Shown here piece by piece: positions 45,288-54,309 of a DNA stretch of 64,000 nucleotides (positions are counted from its first letter, which is position 1; each line of letters opens with the position of its first letter). The notes under the pieces were generated by a model. The model was not told the DNA's origin, ran no database searches, and saw only the letters and a list, made by a program, of their open reading frames with translations. Made by a program: the position numbers and the translations under genes. The DNA is from Shewanella subflava (lineage in GTDB: Bacteria > Pseudomonadota > Gammaproteobacteria > Enterobacterales > Shewanellaceae): NCBI RefSeq assembly GCF_025971955.1, contig NZ_JAPDMX010000002.1:1-64000 (forward strand). The letters run 5' to 3'.

Positions 45288-46388
45288 GTGAATAAGCAAT
45301 TTCAACAAGATAACCTGATCGGGCAATCCAATGCACTGCTTGAAGTATTAGAGCATGTCTCGAAAATAGCGACTTTGTCAAAGCCTGTGCTCATTATTGG
45401 TGAACGTGGTACAGGTAAAGAACTCATAGCAGAACGTTTACATTACCTATCAGGTAGATGGGATCAGAATTTTATTAAACTAAATTGCTCATCATTAAGT
45501 GAGAACCTACTTGAATCAGAACTGTTTGGTCATGAATCTGGCGCATTTACAGGTGCAAAAGGCAAACATGAAGGCCGTTTTGAGCGGGCGAATGGCGGTA
45601 CATTATTTTTAGATGAATTAGCAAACACCTCTGGCCTTATCCAAGAAAAACTTTTACGCGTTATCGAATATGGCGAATTTGAACGCGTAGGTGGCAGTAA
45701 AACAGTACAGACTGACGTGCGTTTGATTTGTGCAGCCAATGAAGACTTGCCATCACTGGCAGATTTAGGCGAGTTTCGAGCAGATTTACTCGACAGACTT
45801 GCATTTGATGTGATCACTTTACCACCGCTTCGCTGCCGCACAGAAGATATTATGGATTTAGCCGAATACTTCGCTATCAGTATGGCAAGGCAACTTAAAT
45901 TGGAATATTTCGGTGGATTTAGTCCATTAGCCGAAGAGCAGCTTATGAGTCATACATGGCCTGGCAATATTCGTGAGCTGAAAAACGTGGTTGAACGCAG
46001 TGTTTATCGAGAAGGAAGTGAAGGACAGCAAATTGACCACATTATATTAGACCCATTTGCTTCCCCTTATCGCCCCCAAACGCGAGTAAAAACCAAAGAG
46101 CGCCAACATATTGCTGTTACATCAGCACCGCTGATGGATGCAGCAAAAGAGCATAATTCTGACGCTACCCCCACTAATGTAGCAGATTTGCCTAACACAA
46201 CAATTTCTGAGACGACAAACAAAATCATTTTCCCTTTGGATTTTAAAGAGCATACCGAAAAGCATGAAATTGAATTGCTGCAATTAGCCTTGGCTGAAAG
46301 TCAGTTTAATCAAAAGAAAACCGCAGAAATACTCGGCTTAAGTTATCACCAATTACGTGGCATCTTAAAAAAATACAATTTACTTTAA
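45288..46388 (+). CDS. pspF: Sigma-54-dependent activator PspF
   Basis: 366-aa bacterial enhancer-binding protein without a receiver domain. AAA+ motifs: Walker A GERGTGKELIAERL, the GAFTGA loop (ESGAFTGAKGK), Walker B GGTLFLDELAN, sensor R in RADLLDRLAFDV. The C-terminal Fis-type helix-turn-helix is NQKKTAEILGLSYHQLRGIL. About 40 extra residues (~255-305, Thr/Ala/Asn-rich) lie between these parts compared with E. coli PspF (325 aa). Start is GTG, 120 bp from the divergent sigma-54 promoter. Negatively controlled by PspA. Confidence 0.93.
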   Translation: MNKQFQQDNLIGQSNALLEVLEHVSKIATLSKPVLIIGERGTGKELIAERLHYLSGRWDQNFIKLNCSSLSENLLESELFGHESGAFTGAKGKHEGRFERANGGTLFLDELANTSGLIQEKLLRVIEYGEFERVGGSKTVQTDVRLICAANEDLPSLADLGEFRADLLDRLAFDVITLPPLRCRTEDIMDLAEYFAISMARQLKLEYFGGFSPLAEEQLMSHTWPGNIRELKNVVERSVYREGSEGQQIDHIILDPFASPYRPQTRVKTKERQHIAVTSAPLMDAAKEHNSDATPTNVADLPNTTISETTNKIIFPLDFKEHTEKHEIELLQLALAESQFNQKKTAEILGLSYHQLRGILKKYNLL

Positions 46389-46401
46389 TAGTAAATCTCC
46401 G

Positions 46402-46442
46402 CATCGTCCTTTAATCATTCCTCCCCCCTTTAAAGGACGATG
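46402..46442 (+). other. Hairpin between pspF and sapA
   Basis: CATCGTCCTTTA and TAAAGGACGATG form a 12-bp perfect stem with a 17-nt pyrimidine-rich loop just after pspF. There is no T run, so it may be a weak terminator or a protein-binding palindrome before the sap operon. Confidence 0.45.
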
Positions 46443-46539
46443 ATAAAAAGTCACAAAAAACAATTTAATAACTTGTTTGCTACCAAGATATTTACACTGC
46501 TAAAATGACCATTCAGATCAGCAAAAATACGATTTCGCT

Positions 46540-48165
46540 ATGACTGTGTTCTTGAAACAACGGTTTTTATTACTCTTTGTATGTCTTTGTGGGCAATTCC
46601 TCAGTGCGTGTGGCCAAGCAACTCTTCCACCTGGATTGGTATATTGCAGTGAAGGCAACCCTGAAAGCTTTAATCCTCAGCTTGTCACTTCAGGCACGAC
46701 CATTGATGCCACATCACATCAAATATACAGCCGATTGGTTAATTACAACCCAGATTTGGGCGATATTGTGCCGGGACTGGCTACCGACTGGCAAATCAGC
46801 GAAGATGGTTTAAGCTACACTTTTAATCTGCGCCACAACGTCATGTTTCATCAAACCCAGCGTTTTAAGCCGCAACGAGTGTTTAATGCTGACGATGTAT
46901 TATTTTCTTTTAACCGTATTATCGACACCCAACATCCCTACCATTGGGTTAGTCGTACAGGTTACCCTTTCTTTCAAAGTATTAGTTTTGAACAACTTAT
47001 TTCGTCAATTGAGAAAGTTAATGACTACCAAGTTATTTTTCATCTAAACCGCGAAGACGCTTCATTTTTATCTAACCTTGCCACTGATTTTGCCGTTATT
47101 CTGTCGGCAGAATATGCTGATAAATTACTCAAAGATGGCGCACCTGAACAAATAGATTTGCAGCCCATTGGCACAGGACCTTTTCAGTTAACTCAATATA
47201 TTAAAAATGAATATATTCGTTATATCCGACACCCCAATTACTGGGGAACAACGCCCGAGATTGAGCATCTGGTTTTTGATATCACGCCTAAAAGCACGGC
47301 TCGAATTGCAAAGCTCATTACAGGAGATTGTAGCGTATCTGCATTACCTAAAGCCGGCGAATTAGCGGTAATTAATCAGCATAAGCACATCAAAGTTGAT
47401 GCAAAACCTGGGCTTAATGTTGCTTTTTGGGCGCTGAATACTCAAAAGCCGCCATTAAATGATATTCGAGTCAGAAGAGCCCTTGCTCACGCCATTGATA
47501 AACAGAATATTTTAGATGTGGTCTACAATGATATTGCTGTTGAGGCGAATGGTATTTTGCCCCCAGCATCTTGGGCATATTCAGCTAATTTAGCCAGTAA
47601 TGAATATGATCCTGCTAAAGCCAAATTACTTTTAGAGCAAGCTGGGGTTAACAACTTAGATATTGATGTTTGGGCAATGCCTGTGGCTCGAATTTATAAT
47701 CCGAATGCCCTTAAAACGGCAGAACTTATTCAGGGCGACTTGGCTAAAATAGGCGTTAAAATCAATATTATTTCATACGACTGGAGTGTATTTACACAAA
47801 AACTGGCCAGTGATGATTATGATTCCGTATTGATTGGTTGGAATGCAGATAACAGTGATCCGGATAACTTTTTTACTCCTCTTTTGAGTTGCGCGGCCTT
47901 ATCATCGAATAATAATCGCTCTAAATGGTGTCAGGCTGATTTTGACCATCTTTTGACCCAAGCACAAAACACTACGGTAAGAGAAGATCGCAAAGCATTT
48001 TATCAAGCTGCTGAAGCCATTTTGAATGATCAAGTACCGTTGATCCCTATCGCACATGCTCAAAAAGTTATCTTGAAAAAAGATACTATTACGTCAATGC
48101 AAGTGAGGCCTTATGGTGGCATTGCGTTTGCCAAAATTGTACAAAATCATCAAGAGAGTAAATAA
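46540..48165 (+). CDS. sapA: Peptide ABC transporter substrate-binding protein SapA
   Basis: 541-aa solute-binding lipoprotein of family 5 (DppA/OppA-like). The signal peptide ends in the lipobox FLSAC; conserved parts are the EGNPESFNPQLVTSGTTIDATSHQIY start, LATDWQISEDGLSYTFNLRHNVMFH and RRALAHAIDKQNIL. In enterobacteria Sap confers resistance to antimicrobial peptides and influences haem, peptide or putrescine handling; here the substrate is inferred from synteny. First gene of a tight sapABCDF operon (gaps of -20 to +3 nt). Confidence 0.9.
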   Translation: MTVFLKQRFLLLFVCLCGQFLSACGQATLPPGLVYCSEGNPESFNPQLVTSGTTIDATSHQIYSRLVNYNPDLGDIVPGLATDWQISEDGLSYTFNLRHNVMFHQTQRFKPQRVFNADDVLFSFNRIIDTQHPYHWVSRTGYPFFQSISFEQLISSIEKVNDYQVIFHLNREDASFLSNLATDFAVILSAEYADKLLKDGAPEQIDLQPIGTGPFQLTQYIKNEYIRYIRHPNYWGTTPEIEHLVFDITPKSTARIAKLITGDCSVSALPKAGELAVINQHKHIKVDAKPGLNVAFWALNTQKPPLNDIRVRRALAHAIDKQNILDVVYNDIAVEANGILPPASWAYSANLASNEYDPAKAKLLLEQAGVNNLDIDVWAMPVARIYNPNALKTAELIQGDLAKIGVKINIISYDWSVFTQKLASDDYDSVLIGWNADNSDPDNFFTPLLSCAALSSNNNRSKWCQADFDHLLTQAQNTTVREDRKAFYQAAEAILNDQVPLIPIAHAQKVILKKDTITSMQVRPYGGIAFAKIVQNHQESK

Positions 48166-48167
48166 CC

Positions 48168-49199
48168 ATGTGGCGATACTTTTTTAGACGAGTAAGCTTA
48201 TTTTTAGCCACTACCCTCATTATGATGGCGGTATTGTTTTATGCCACTCATCTTTTCCCTGTTGATGAACACTATGCACTGACGGGGATCCAACAACCCA
48301 CCGCAGACCAAATTGCTCAAGCTAACGATGAGTTTCATTTACAAAGCAATCGTTTTAGCCAATTTATTGCCTACGTTGAGCAACGTTTAAGTGGCAACAT
48401 GGGGATTTCGAATAACTCACAACAACCGGTATTTGATGAATTAAAAGCGGTGTTACCAGCATCGTTCGAATTGTCATTATTTTCTGGTTTTATTGCATTA
48501 ATTTTTGGCGTCCCTATTGGGGTTATTGCTGCTCTGAGTAAAAACAAACTGATACAACGCAGTATTTTAGGACTGACATTAACGGGTTACTCTATTCCAG
48601 TATTTTGGTTAGGGTTAACCTTATCACTGTGGTTTGGGGTTAATTTAGGTTGGCTACCGATATCAGGACAAATAAATCTTTTATACCAAATTGAACCCGT
48701 TAGCGGTTTTATGTTAATTGATACCTTACTTTCAGATTCAATATACAGCCAGCAAGCTTTTGTGGATGCCTTAATGCATCTCATTTTGCCGGCAATAACC
48801 TTAGCTGTTTTGCCTTTTACTTTAATTGTACGTATTACCCGCCAGGCAATGTTGCAGGTGATGAACCAAACCTATATCCGTGCAGCAGAAGCGCGTGGAT
48901 TACATACCTTTAAAATTATCATTCGCCATGCCTTACCAAACGCAATGATACCTGTGCTTAAAAGCATCGGGATTATGCTAGGTTCATTTGCAAGCTATGG
49001 CATTGTTGTTGAAGTAATTTTCTCCTGGCCGGGTGTGGGGAGTTGGCTAGTTTCAGGTATTTATCAGCGTGACTATACCGTGATCCAAGCGGGTATTTTA
49101 TCTGTTTCATTGTTGATTATTTTCCTGAGCATATTGATTGAATTTATTCATACTGCCATCAATCCAATGAGTAAAAAGGAACTGTATGCCACCTATTAA
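48168..49199 (+). CDS. sapB: Peptide ABC transporter permease SapB
   Basis: 343-aa inner-membrane permease of the DppB type. An N-terminal helix (VSLFLATTLIMMAVLFYATHL) precedes five or so further helices; the EAA coupling loop is YIRAAEARGLHTFKIIIRHALPNAMIPVL. Starts 2 nt after sapA and overlaps sapC by 14 nt. Confidence 0.92.
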   Translation: MWRYFFRRVSLFLATTLIMMAVLFYATHLFPVDEHYALTGIQQPTADQIAQANDEFHLQSNRFSQFIAYVEQRLSGNMGISNNSQQPVFDELKAVLPASFELSLFSGFIALIFGVPIGVIAALSKNKLIQRSILGLTLTGYSIPVFWLGLTLSLWFGVNLGWLPISGQINLLYQIEPVSGFMLIDTLLSDSIYSQQAFVDALMHLILPAITLAVLPFTLIVRITRQAMLQVMNQTYIRAAEARGLHTFKIIIRHALPNAMIPVLKSIGIMLGSFASYGIVVEVIFSWPGVGSWLVSGIYQRDYTVIQAGILSVSLLIIFLSILIEFIHTAINPMSKKELYATY

Positions 49200-50076
49200 G
49201 ATTTATAAGCAGGATTATATTGCCACTCCTGCGGGGCGTGTATGGAAATCATTTTCCCATAACCCATTTGCCTTAATCGGCCTTTGGGGTGTTGGATTTT
49301 TACTGGTGTTAACCCTTCTTGCGCCATTTATTGCACCTTATTCAGTGAATGAGCAAAATCAGCAGATACTGCTTTTACCGCCATCGTGGGATCCATCAGG
49401 CCATGTTGAGTATTTTCTTGGAACCGATGATCTTGGGCGAGATATATTTAGCCGCATATTACATGGCGTGCAATTAACCTTCGGTATGTCATTGATTATC
49501 GTAACTTGCGCATTATTTTTCGGCTTCATCATTGGTGCAATTTCCGGCATGATGCGCGGTTTAAAATCGAGTGTTTTAGGCCATTTACTCGATGGATTGT
49601 TATCAATACCTTCATTATTAATGGCAATATTGGTGGTCGCCGTTATCGGGCCTGGGCTGAGTAATGTCTTTTGGGCGGTAGGCATTGCAATGGTCCCGCA
49701 ATTTATTCGCACCATACACCAAGCTGTGCATGAAGAGCTGCAAAAAGAATATGTCACCGCCGCAAAACTTGATGGTGCAAACGATTTACAGATATTTTGG
49801 TATGTCATTATGCCAAATGTTTGGGAAGTGCTCATTATTCAAGTCACTATGGCTATTTCTGCAGCCATATTAGATATCGCCGCTCTTGGGTTTCTTAACT
49901 TAGGAGCCCAAGCTCCCAGCCCTGAATGGGGAGCGATGATTGCTCAAGGGCTTGATAACCTCCTACTGGCACCTTGGACGGTGACGATTCCTGGGGTCGC
50001 AATTTTATTTAGCGTACTTGCTGTTAACCTTGTGGGTGATGGATTACGTTCCGCAATAGCCCCAATAAGAAACTAA
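49186..50076 (+). CDS. sapC: Peptide ABC transporter permease SapC
   Basis: 296-aa inner-membrane permease of the DppC type, pairing with SapB. Helix near 27-50 (IGLWGVGFLLVLTLLAPFIAP), GTDDLGRDIFSRILHG, and the EAA loop EYVTAAKLDGANDLQIFWYVIMPNVWEVL are visible; GLRSAIAPIRN is the C terminus. Start overlaps the sapB end by 14 nt, and sapD follows after 3 nt. Confidence 0.93.
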   Translation: MPPIKIYKQDYIATPAGRVWKSFSHNPFALIGLWGVGFLLVLTLLAPFIAPYSVNEQNQQILLLPPSWDPSGHVEYFLGTDDLGRDIFSRILHGVQLTFGMSLIIVTCALFFGFIIGAISGMMRGLKSSVLGHLLDGLLSIPSLLMAILVVAVIGPGLSNVFWAVGIAMVPQFIRTIHQAVHEELQKEYVTAAKLDGANDLQIFWYVIMPNVWEVLIIQVTMAISAAILDIAALGFLNLGAQAPSPEWGAMIAQGLDNLLLAPWTVTIPGVAILFSVLAVNLVGDGLRSAIAPIRN

Positions 50077-50079
50077 CTT

Positions 50080-51090
50080 ATGCCATTACTCGATATTAGA
50101 AACCTCACCATAGAACTGGATACCGATACAGGTCGGGTCGCAGTGCTCGAAAAAGTGAGTTTGACCATGAATCCGGGTGAAATCCACGGACTTGTTGGAG
50201 AGTCAGGGTCTGGCCGCAGTCTTTTGGCCAAGGCCATACTCGGTATTCTGGGGCCAAACTGGCATATTTTTGCTGACAGAATGATGTTTGATGGACAAAA
50301 CTTATTAGAATTAACGGCAAAAGAGCGTCGCTATATTATGGGTAGTGATATCTCGATGGTTTTTCAAGATCCGTCAGGCAGTCTAGATCCGGTAAAAACA
50401 GTTGGCAGTCAGTTAATCGAAGCCATCATACCCAATAAAAGTGTGCCTTTTTGGCGCAGATCAAAAGATACCTATTTAAACGCCCAAAAATGGCTCCATA
50501 AAGTCGGCATTAAAAGCCCTAAAACCTTGATGAAATGTTTTCCTTGGGAATTATCTGAAGGTGAATGTCAAAAAGTGATGATTGCGATGGCCGTGGCGAA
50601 CCATCCCAAATTGTTGATCGCTGATGAGCCAACCAATTCGATGGAATTAAACACCCAAGCACAAATATTCAGGCTATTATCGCAGTTAAATCAGCTGCAA
50701 AATGTGTCAATTTTATTAGTCAGCCATGAACTTGAAACCTTAGTTCAATATTGTGACCATCTCACTGTGCTTTATGGCGGTCAAATGATGGAATCTGGTC
50801 TGACATCTGAATTAGTCGCAACCCCTTTTCATCCTTATACGCGTGCGTTATTAAAGAATTTGCCTGATTACACCGGCAAAATGCGCCACAAGTCTAATTT
50901 ACCAACATTACAGGGTTCTTCACCATCGGTGCAAAGTCTACCAGCGGGTTGTCGCCTTGGCCCAAGATGTCCAGAAGCCAAACGTCAATGCGTTAAGCAA
51001 CCCCATTTAGAACAGTTAAAAGATCGTGCATTTGCATGCCACTTCCCATACAAAAATGAGCAAGAAGCCGATGACAACACCTTTGCTTAA
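50080..51090 (+). CDS. sapD: Peptide ABC transporter ATP-binding protein SapD
   Basis: 336-aa ATPase with the C-terminal oligopeptide/dipeptide extension (GCRLGPRCPEAKRQC...ACHFP, possible Fe-S or Cys cluster). Aligns with E. coli SapD including the unusual signature LSEGECQKVMIAMA and Walker B LLIADEPTNSMEL. Oddity: Walker A reads GESGSGRSLLAK, with Arg46 where E. coli SapD and nearly all ABC ATPases have Lys. That Lys contacts ATP phosphates, so hydrolysis by this subunit could be impaired and left to SapF. Overlaps sapF by 20 nt. Confidence 0.92.
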   Translation: MPLLDIRNLTIELDTDTGRVAVLEKVSLTMNPGEIHGLVGESGSGRSLLAKAILGILGPNWHIFADRMMFDGQNLLELTAKERRYIMGSDISMVFQDPSGSLDPVKTVGSQLIEAIIPNKSVPFWRRSKDTYLNAQKWLHKVGIKSPKTLMKCFPWELSEGECQKVMIAMAVANHPKLLIADEPTNSMELNTQAQIFRLLSQLNQLQNVSILLVSHELETLVQYCDHLTVLYGGQMMESGLTSELVATPFHPYTRALLKNLPDYTGKMRHKSNLPTLQGSSPSVQSLPAGCRLGPRCPEAKRQCVKQPHLEQLKDRAFACHFPYKNEQEADDNTFA

Positions 51091-51856
51091 AGTCACCAAC
51101 CTAAGTAAACAGTACTTAACAGGTTATAAGGGATTTACACCACAATATTATGATGCCTTAATGCCGGTGTCATTTGAGCTCGAACGAGGTGAAACCCTAG
51201 CGATTGTCGGTGAAGTAGGCTCTGGAAAATCGACCTTGGCTCGTATTCTTGTCGGCGCTGAGCAACGCAGCAAAGGCGATATTTTCTTTGAGGGTGAGGC
51301 ATTAGAATCACGTAATTTAAAACAACGTTGTCGTTTAATCAGAATGATATTTCAGGATCCAAACACCTCGTTAAATCCGAGGTTAACAATTGGCGATTTA
51401 TTGAATGAGCCATTGCGTTTTAGTACCGATTTATCCCCTGAAGAGCGCAAAATTCAGGTTGTTGAGACCCTCAGAAAAGTCGGTTTATTGCCCGAGCACG
51501 TTAATTTTTATCCGCACATGGTTTCTGAAGGTCAAAAACAACGTGTGGCAGTGGCAAGGGCATTGATGCTAAACCCGAAGATTATTATCGCCGATGAAGC
51601 GTTAACAGCCCTTGATTTATCAGTGCGTTCGCAGATCATCAATTTACTTTTGAAGCTGCAAAGAGAGCTCGGCTTATCCTATATTTTTGTGTCGCATAAC
51701 TTAAATATCATTCGACATATCAGTGATAAAGTCATGGTACTTCAAAATGGCTGCTTAGTTGAAAAAGCCAAAACAGAAGATTTATTTACCTCACCGCAGC
51801 ATGAATACACCCAAAGGCTTATTCAAGAACAAAGCCAGTTTATGCAAAAGCGTTAA
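51071..51856 (+). CDS. sapF: Peptide ABC transporter ATP-binding protein SapF
   Basis: 261-aa ATPase, partner of SapD. Walker A GEVGSGKSTLARIL is intact, then FQDPNTSLNPRLTIGDLL, signature MVSEGQKQRVAVARAL (degenerate LSGGQ, as in E. coli SapF), Walker B IIIADEALTALD and SHNLNIIRHISDKVMVL. The start is ATG 51071, fitting MTTPLLKVTNLSKQY; 15 upstream codons are open inside sapD. Last gene of the sap operon; fabV follows 105 bp later. Confidence 0.92.
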   Translation: MTTPLLKVTNLSKQYLTGYKGFTPQYYDALMPVSFELERGETLAIVGEVGSGKSTLARILVGAEQRSKGDIFFEGEALESRNLKQRCRLIRMIFQDPNTSLNPRLTIGDLLNEPLRFSTDLSPEERKIQVVETLRKVGLLPEHVNFYPHMVSEGQKQRVAVARALMLNPKIIIADEALTALDLSVRSQIINLLLKLQRELGLSYIFVSHNLNIIRHISDKVMVLQNGCLVEKAKTEDLFTSPQHEYTQRLIQEQSQFMQKR

Positions 51857-51961
51857 ACTGCTCCAACCACTGGCCAAATTAGGCACTTTAAACAAAAATC
51901 AGTGCCATTTCACCGATGAACTTATTATCCTAGTGCCAACTAAAAAGGAAGAAACTGACTT

Positions 51962-53164
51962 ATGATTATTAAACCTAAAATTCGTGGTTTTATTTGTACC
52001 ACGACTCACCCTGTTGGTTGTGAGGCTAATGTCAAAGAACAAATCGAACTCACTAAAGCCAAAGGCAAGATTGCAAACGGGCCAAAGAAAGTATTAGTCG
52101 TGGGTTCATCAAGTGGTTATGGTTTATCCTCACGTATCGCTTCAGCATTTGGCAGCGACGCAGCCACAATCGGTGTGTTTTTCGAAAAGCCTAGTTCAGA
52201 AACCAAACCAGGTACTGCAGGTTGGTATAACTCTGCCGCATTTGACAAATTTGCTAAAGCAGAAGGTTTATATTCAAAAAGCATTAACTGTGATGCTTTC
52301 AGCCATGAAGCTAAACAAAAAGTCATTGAGTTGATCAAAGCGGATTTAGGTCAAATAGATATGGTGGTTTATTCACTGGCCTCGCCTGTTCGTAAAATGC
52401 CCGATACCGGTGAAGTGATCCGTTCAAGTCTTAAGCCTATCGGTGAAACCTATAGCGCGACAGCTGTGGATACCAACAAAGACACTATTATTGAAACCTC
52501 AGTTGAACCTGCAACTGAACAAGAAATTGCCGATACCGTAACGGTAATGGGCGGTCAAGATTGGGAATTGTGGATAGATGCTCTTTCACAGGCTGGTGTA
52601 TTAGCTGATGGATGTAAAACCGTTGCATATAGCTACATTGGTACCGAGATCACCTGGCCAATCTATTGGCATGGTGCGCTAGGTAAAGCCAAAATGGATT
52701 TAGACCGCGCCGCGCATGTATTAAATACTAAGTTAGCGACTACAGGTGGCAGTGCCAATGTGGCGGTACTAAAAAGTGTGGTGACTCAAGCCAGTTCAGC
52801 TATTCCGGTCATGCCGCTTTATATCGCGATGGTATTTAAGAAAATGCGTGAGGAAGGTCTTCATGAAGGCTGTATGGACCAAATTTATCGTATGTTCAGC
52901 GAGCGTTTATATCGCGCAGATGGCCAATCACCCGCGGTAGATGAATCCAATCGTTTACGCCTAGATGACTGGGAGTTACGTGAAGAAATTCAAAAACATT
53001 GCCGTGATTTGTGGCCTCAAGTGACGACTGAAAACTTATCAGATCTAACCGACTACCGCGAATACAAAGAAGAGTTTTTGAAACTATTTGGCTTTGGTAT
53101 TGAAGGCATCGATTACGACGCGGATGTGAACCCGAATGTTGAGTTTGATGTAATTAGTCTATAA
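51962..53164 (+). CDS. fabV: Enoyl-[ACP] reductase FabV (trans-2-enoyl-CoA reductase family)
   Basis: 400-aa NADH-dependent reductase for the last step of the fatty acid elongation cycle; unlike FabI it is triclosan-resistant. N-terminal [19 protein letters not shown], the nucleotide-binding [17 protein letters not shown], and the catalytic Tyr-x8-Lys in [15 protein letters not shown] match the family. AAGGAAG lies before the ATG. The position after sapF is that of fabI in E. coli, so fabV replaces fabI at a conserved locus. A terminator follows. Confidence 0.95.
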   Translation: MIIKPKIRGFICTTTHPVGCEANVKEQIELTKAKGKIANGPKKVLVVGSSSGYGLSSRIASAFGSDAATIGVFFEKPSSETKPGTAGWYNSAAFDKFAKAEGLYSKSINCDAFSHEAKQKVIELIKADLGQIDMVVYSLASPVRKMPDTGEVIRSSLKPIGETYSATAVDTNKDTIIETSVEPATEQEIADTVTVMGGQDWELWIDALSQAGVLADGCKTVAYSYIGTEITWPIYWHGALGKAKMDLDRAAHVLNTKLATTGGSANVAVLKSVVTQASSAIPVMPLYIAMVFKKMREEGLHEGCMDQIYRMFSERLYRADGQSPAVDESNRLRLDDWELREEIQKHCRDLWPQVTTENLSDLTDYREYKEEFLKLFGFGIEGIDYDADVNPNVEFDVISL

Positions 53165-53179
53165 TCAATTATCAAACCC

Positions 53180-53209
53180 CAAAAACCAGCCACTTAGGCT
53201 GGTTTTTTT
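53180..53209 (+). terminator. Intrinsic terminator of fabV
   Basis: AAAAACCAGCC and GGCTGGTTTTTTT form an 11-bp stem with an ACTTA loop and a long T tract, 16 bp after the stop. Confidence 0.9.
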
Positions 53210-53260
53210 ATGAGTGCACAGCAAGCAAAGTAAATAAGTCATGATTTAAGGCGATTAACA

Positions 53261-54139
53261 TCATGTAATAGCTAAATAGACTTTAAGATCAACACTTTCA
53301 GCTTCATTAGCCGAATCAAAGCGTTCGAATATTAACGGTTGCTCCCTAAGCTGATATTTCATTTTTTTAAGCCAAGTTGAATAAAGATACTTTATTTTAC
53401 AGGTTAACTCAGCCTCAGAGCCCTTATGGTATAACACCGCGTAACGACCCTTAGACAATGTTTTTGTCTTAAAGCAAGATGAGTCAGACAATGGTACATT
53501 TAACGCATTTAACTGCCCCTCAGAGACACTCACTCCGATATCAATTGAAAAATTTGCGTTATTATCCGGAGGCAGAGAATAGATAAAATTAAATGTACGC
53601 TGTTGTGAAAGTGGTAAACAATGTGCTGTCCTAAACGCTAACAATGCCTGAATAGACTGAGAAACATATAATGCTGGGCCTCGATGTTCTATCATCAGTA
53701 TTTTAAGCTCTTCAAGCGTCTCAAGGTGAATGTTAGCATCGAGACACTCTAATTGCTCATGCCCTTCTGAGAGCGTTTTTAGCGGCTGTTGTTTAGCAAA
53801 AAATTGGGCCCAGTCGGGTGCTTGTCTAAACGATGCAGGGCTTTGACCAATACTGAAAGTAAAAGCGTCAATAAATGCTGTGGTTGAAGTATATCCTGCT
53901 GTTTTAGCAACCTGCTCAATCGGCACAGATTTATCAAAGCTTAAGATTTGCGCAGCTTCAATATTGCGCAGTAATGCTAAATACTCATCAAAATGAGTGT
54001 GATACAAGCTATAGAAAATTAAATCAAAATGATTAACCGGCACTCCGGCTTTGTCCGCTAAAACCTCGCGAGGCAGGTTTTCACTTAAATGTTCATCAAT
54101 AAATTGTAAAACACGCTCAAATTGTTGTTCTAAAGCCAC
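53261..54139 (-). CDS. AraC-family regulator with GyrI-like effector domain
   Basis: 292-aa regulator in the Rob/SoxS-plus-GyrI layout. The N-terminal DNA-binding domain (1-105) has LPREVLADKAGVPVNHFDLIFYSLY and IEQVAKTAGYTSTTAFIDAFTFSIGQSPASFR. The C-terminal ~160 residues (LEELKILMIEHRGPALYVSQ ... LSKGRYAVLYHKGSEAEL) look like a GyrI/BmrR small-molecule-binding domain. The recognition helices are less canonical than usual. Alone, convergent with fabV; target unknown, possibly drug or stress response. Confidence 0.8.
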   Translation of the reverse strand: MALEQQFERVLQFIDEHLSENLPREVLADKAGVPVNHFDLIFYSLYHTHFDEYLALLRNIEAAQILSFDKSVPIEQVAKTAGYTSTTAFIDAFTFSIGQSPASFRQAPDWAQFFAKQQPLKTLSEGHEQLECLDANIHLETLEELKILMIEHRGPALYVSQSIQALLAFRTAHCLPLSQQRTFNFIYSLPPDNNANFSIDIGVSVSEGQLNALNVPLSDSSCFKTKTLSKGRYAVLYHKGSEAELTCKIKYLYSTWLKKMKYQLREQPLIFERFDSANEAESVDLKVYLAIT

Positions 54140-54263
54140 ATTAGCGCCTTATTTTATTTCAGTAATGTCAACGAAAAACCGAACAAACCATTATTCAAAT
54201 TTGACGTTTTCAGGGTAACGAAATCAAAACTTATCATAAACCCAAAGTCTGGTTTTTATGAAC

Positions 54264-54294
54264 AAAAAAGCCAAGGTGAATGACCTTGGCTTTT
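54264..54294 (-). terminator. Intrinsic terminator of ppiD
   Basis: AAAAGCCAAGGT pairs with ACCTTGGCTTTT around a GAATG loop; on the minus strand it runs into T residues after the ppiD stop. Confidence 0.85.
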
Positions 54295-54309
54295 ACTCAA
54301 TGCTCGATA

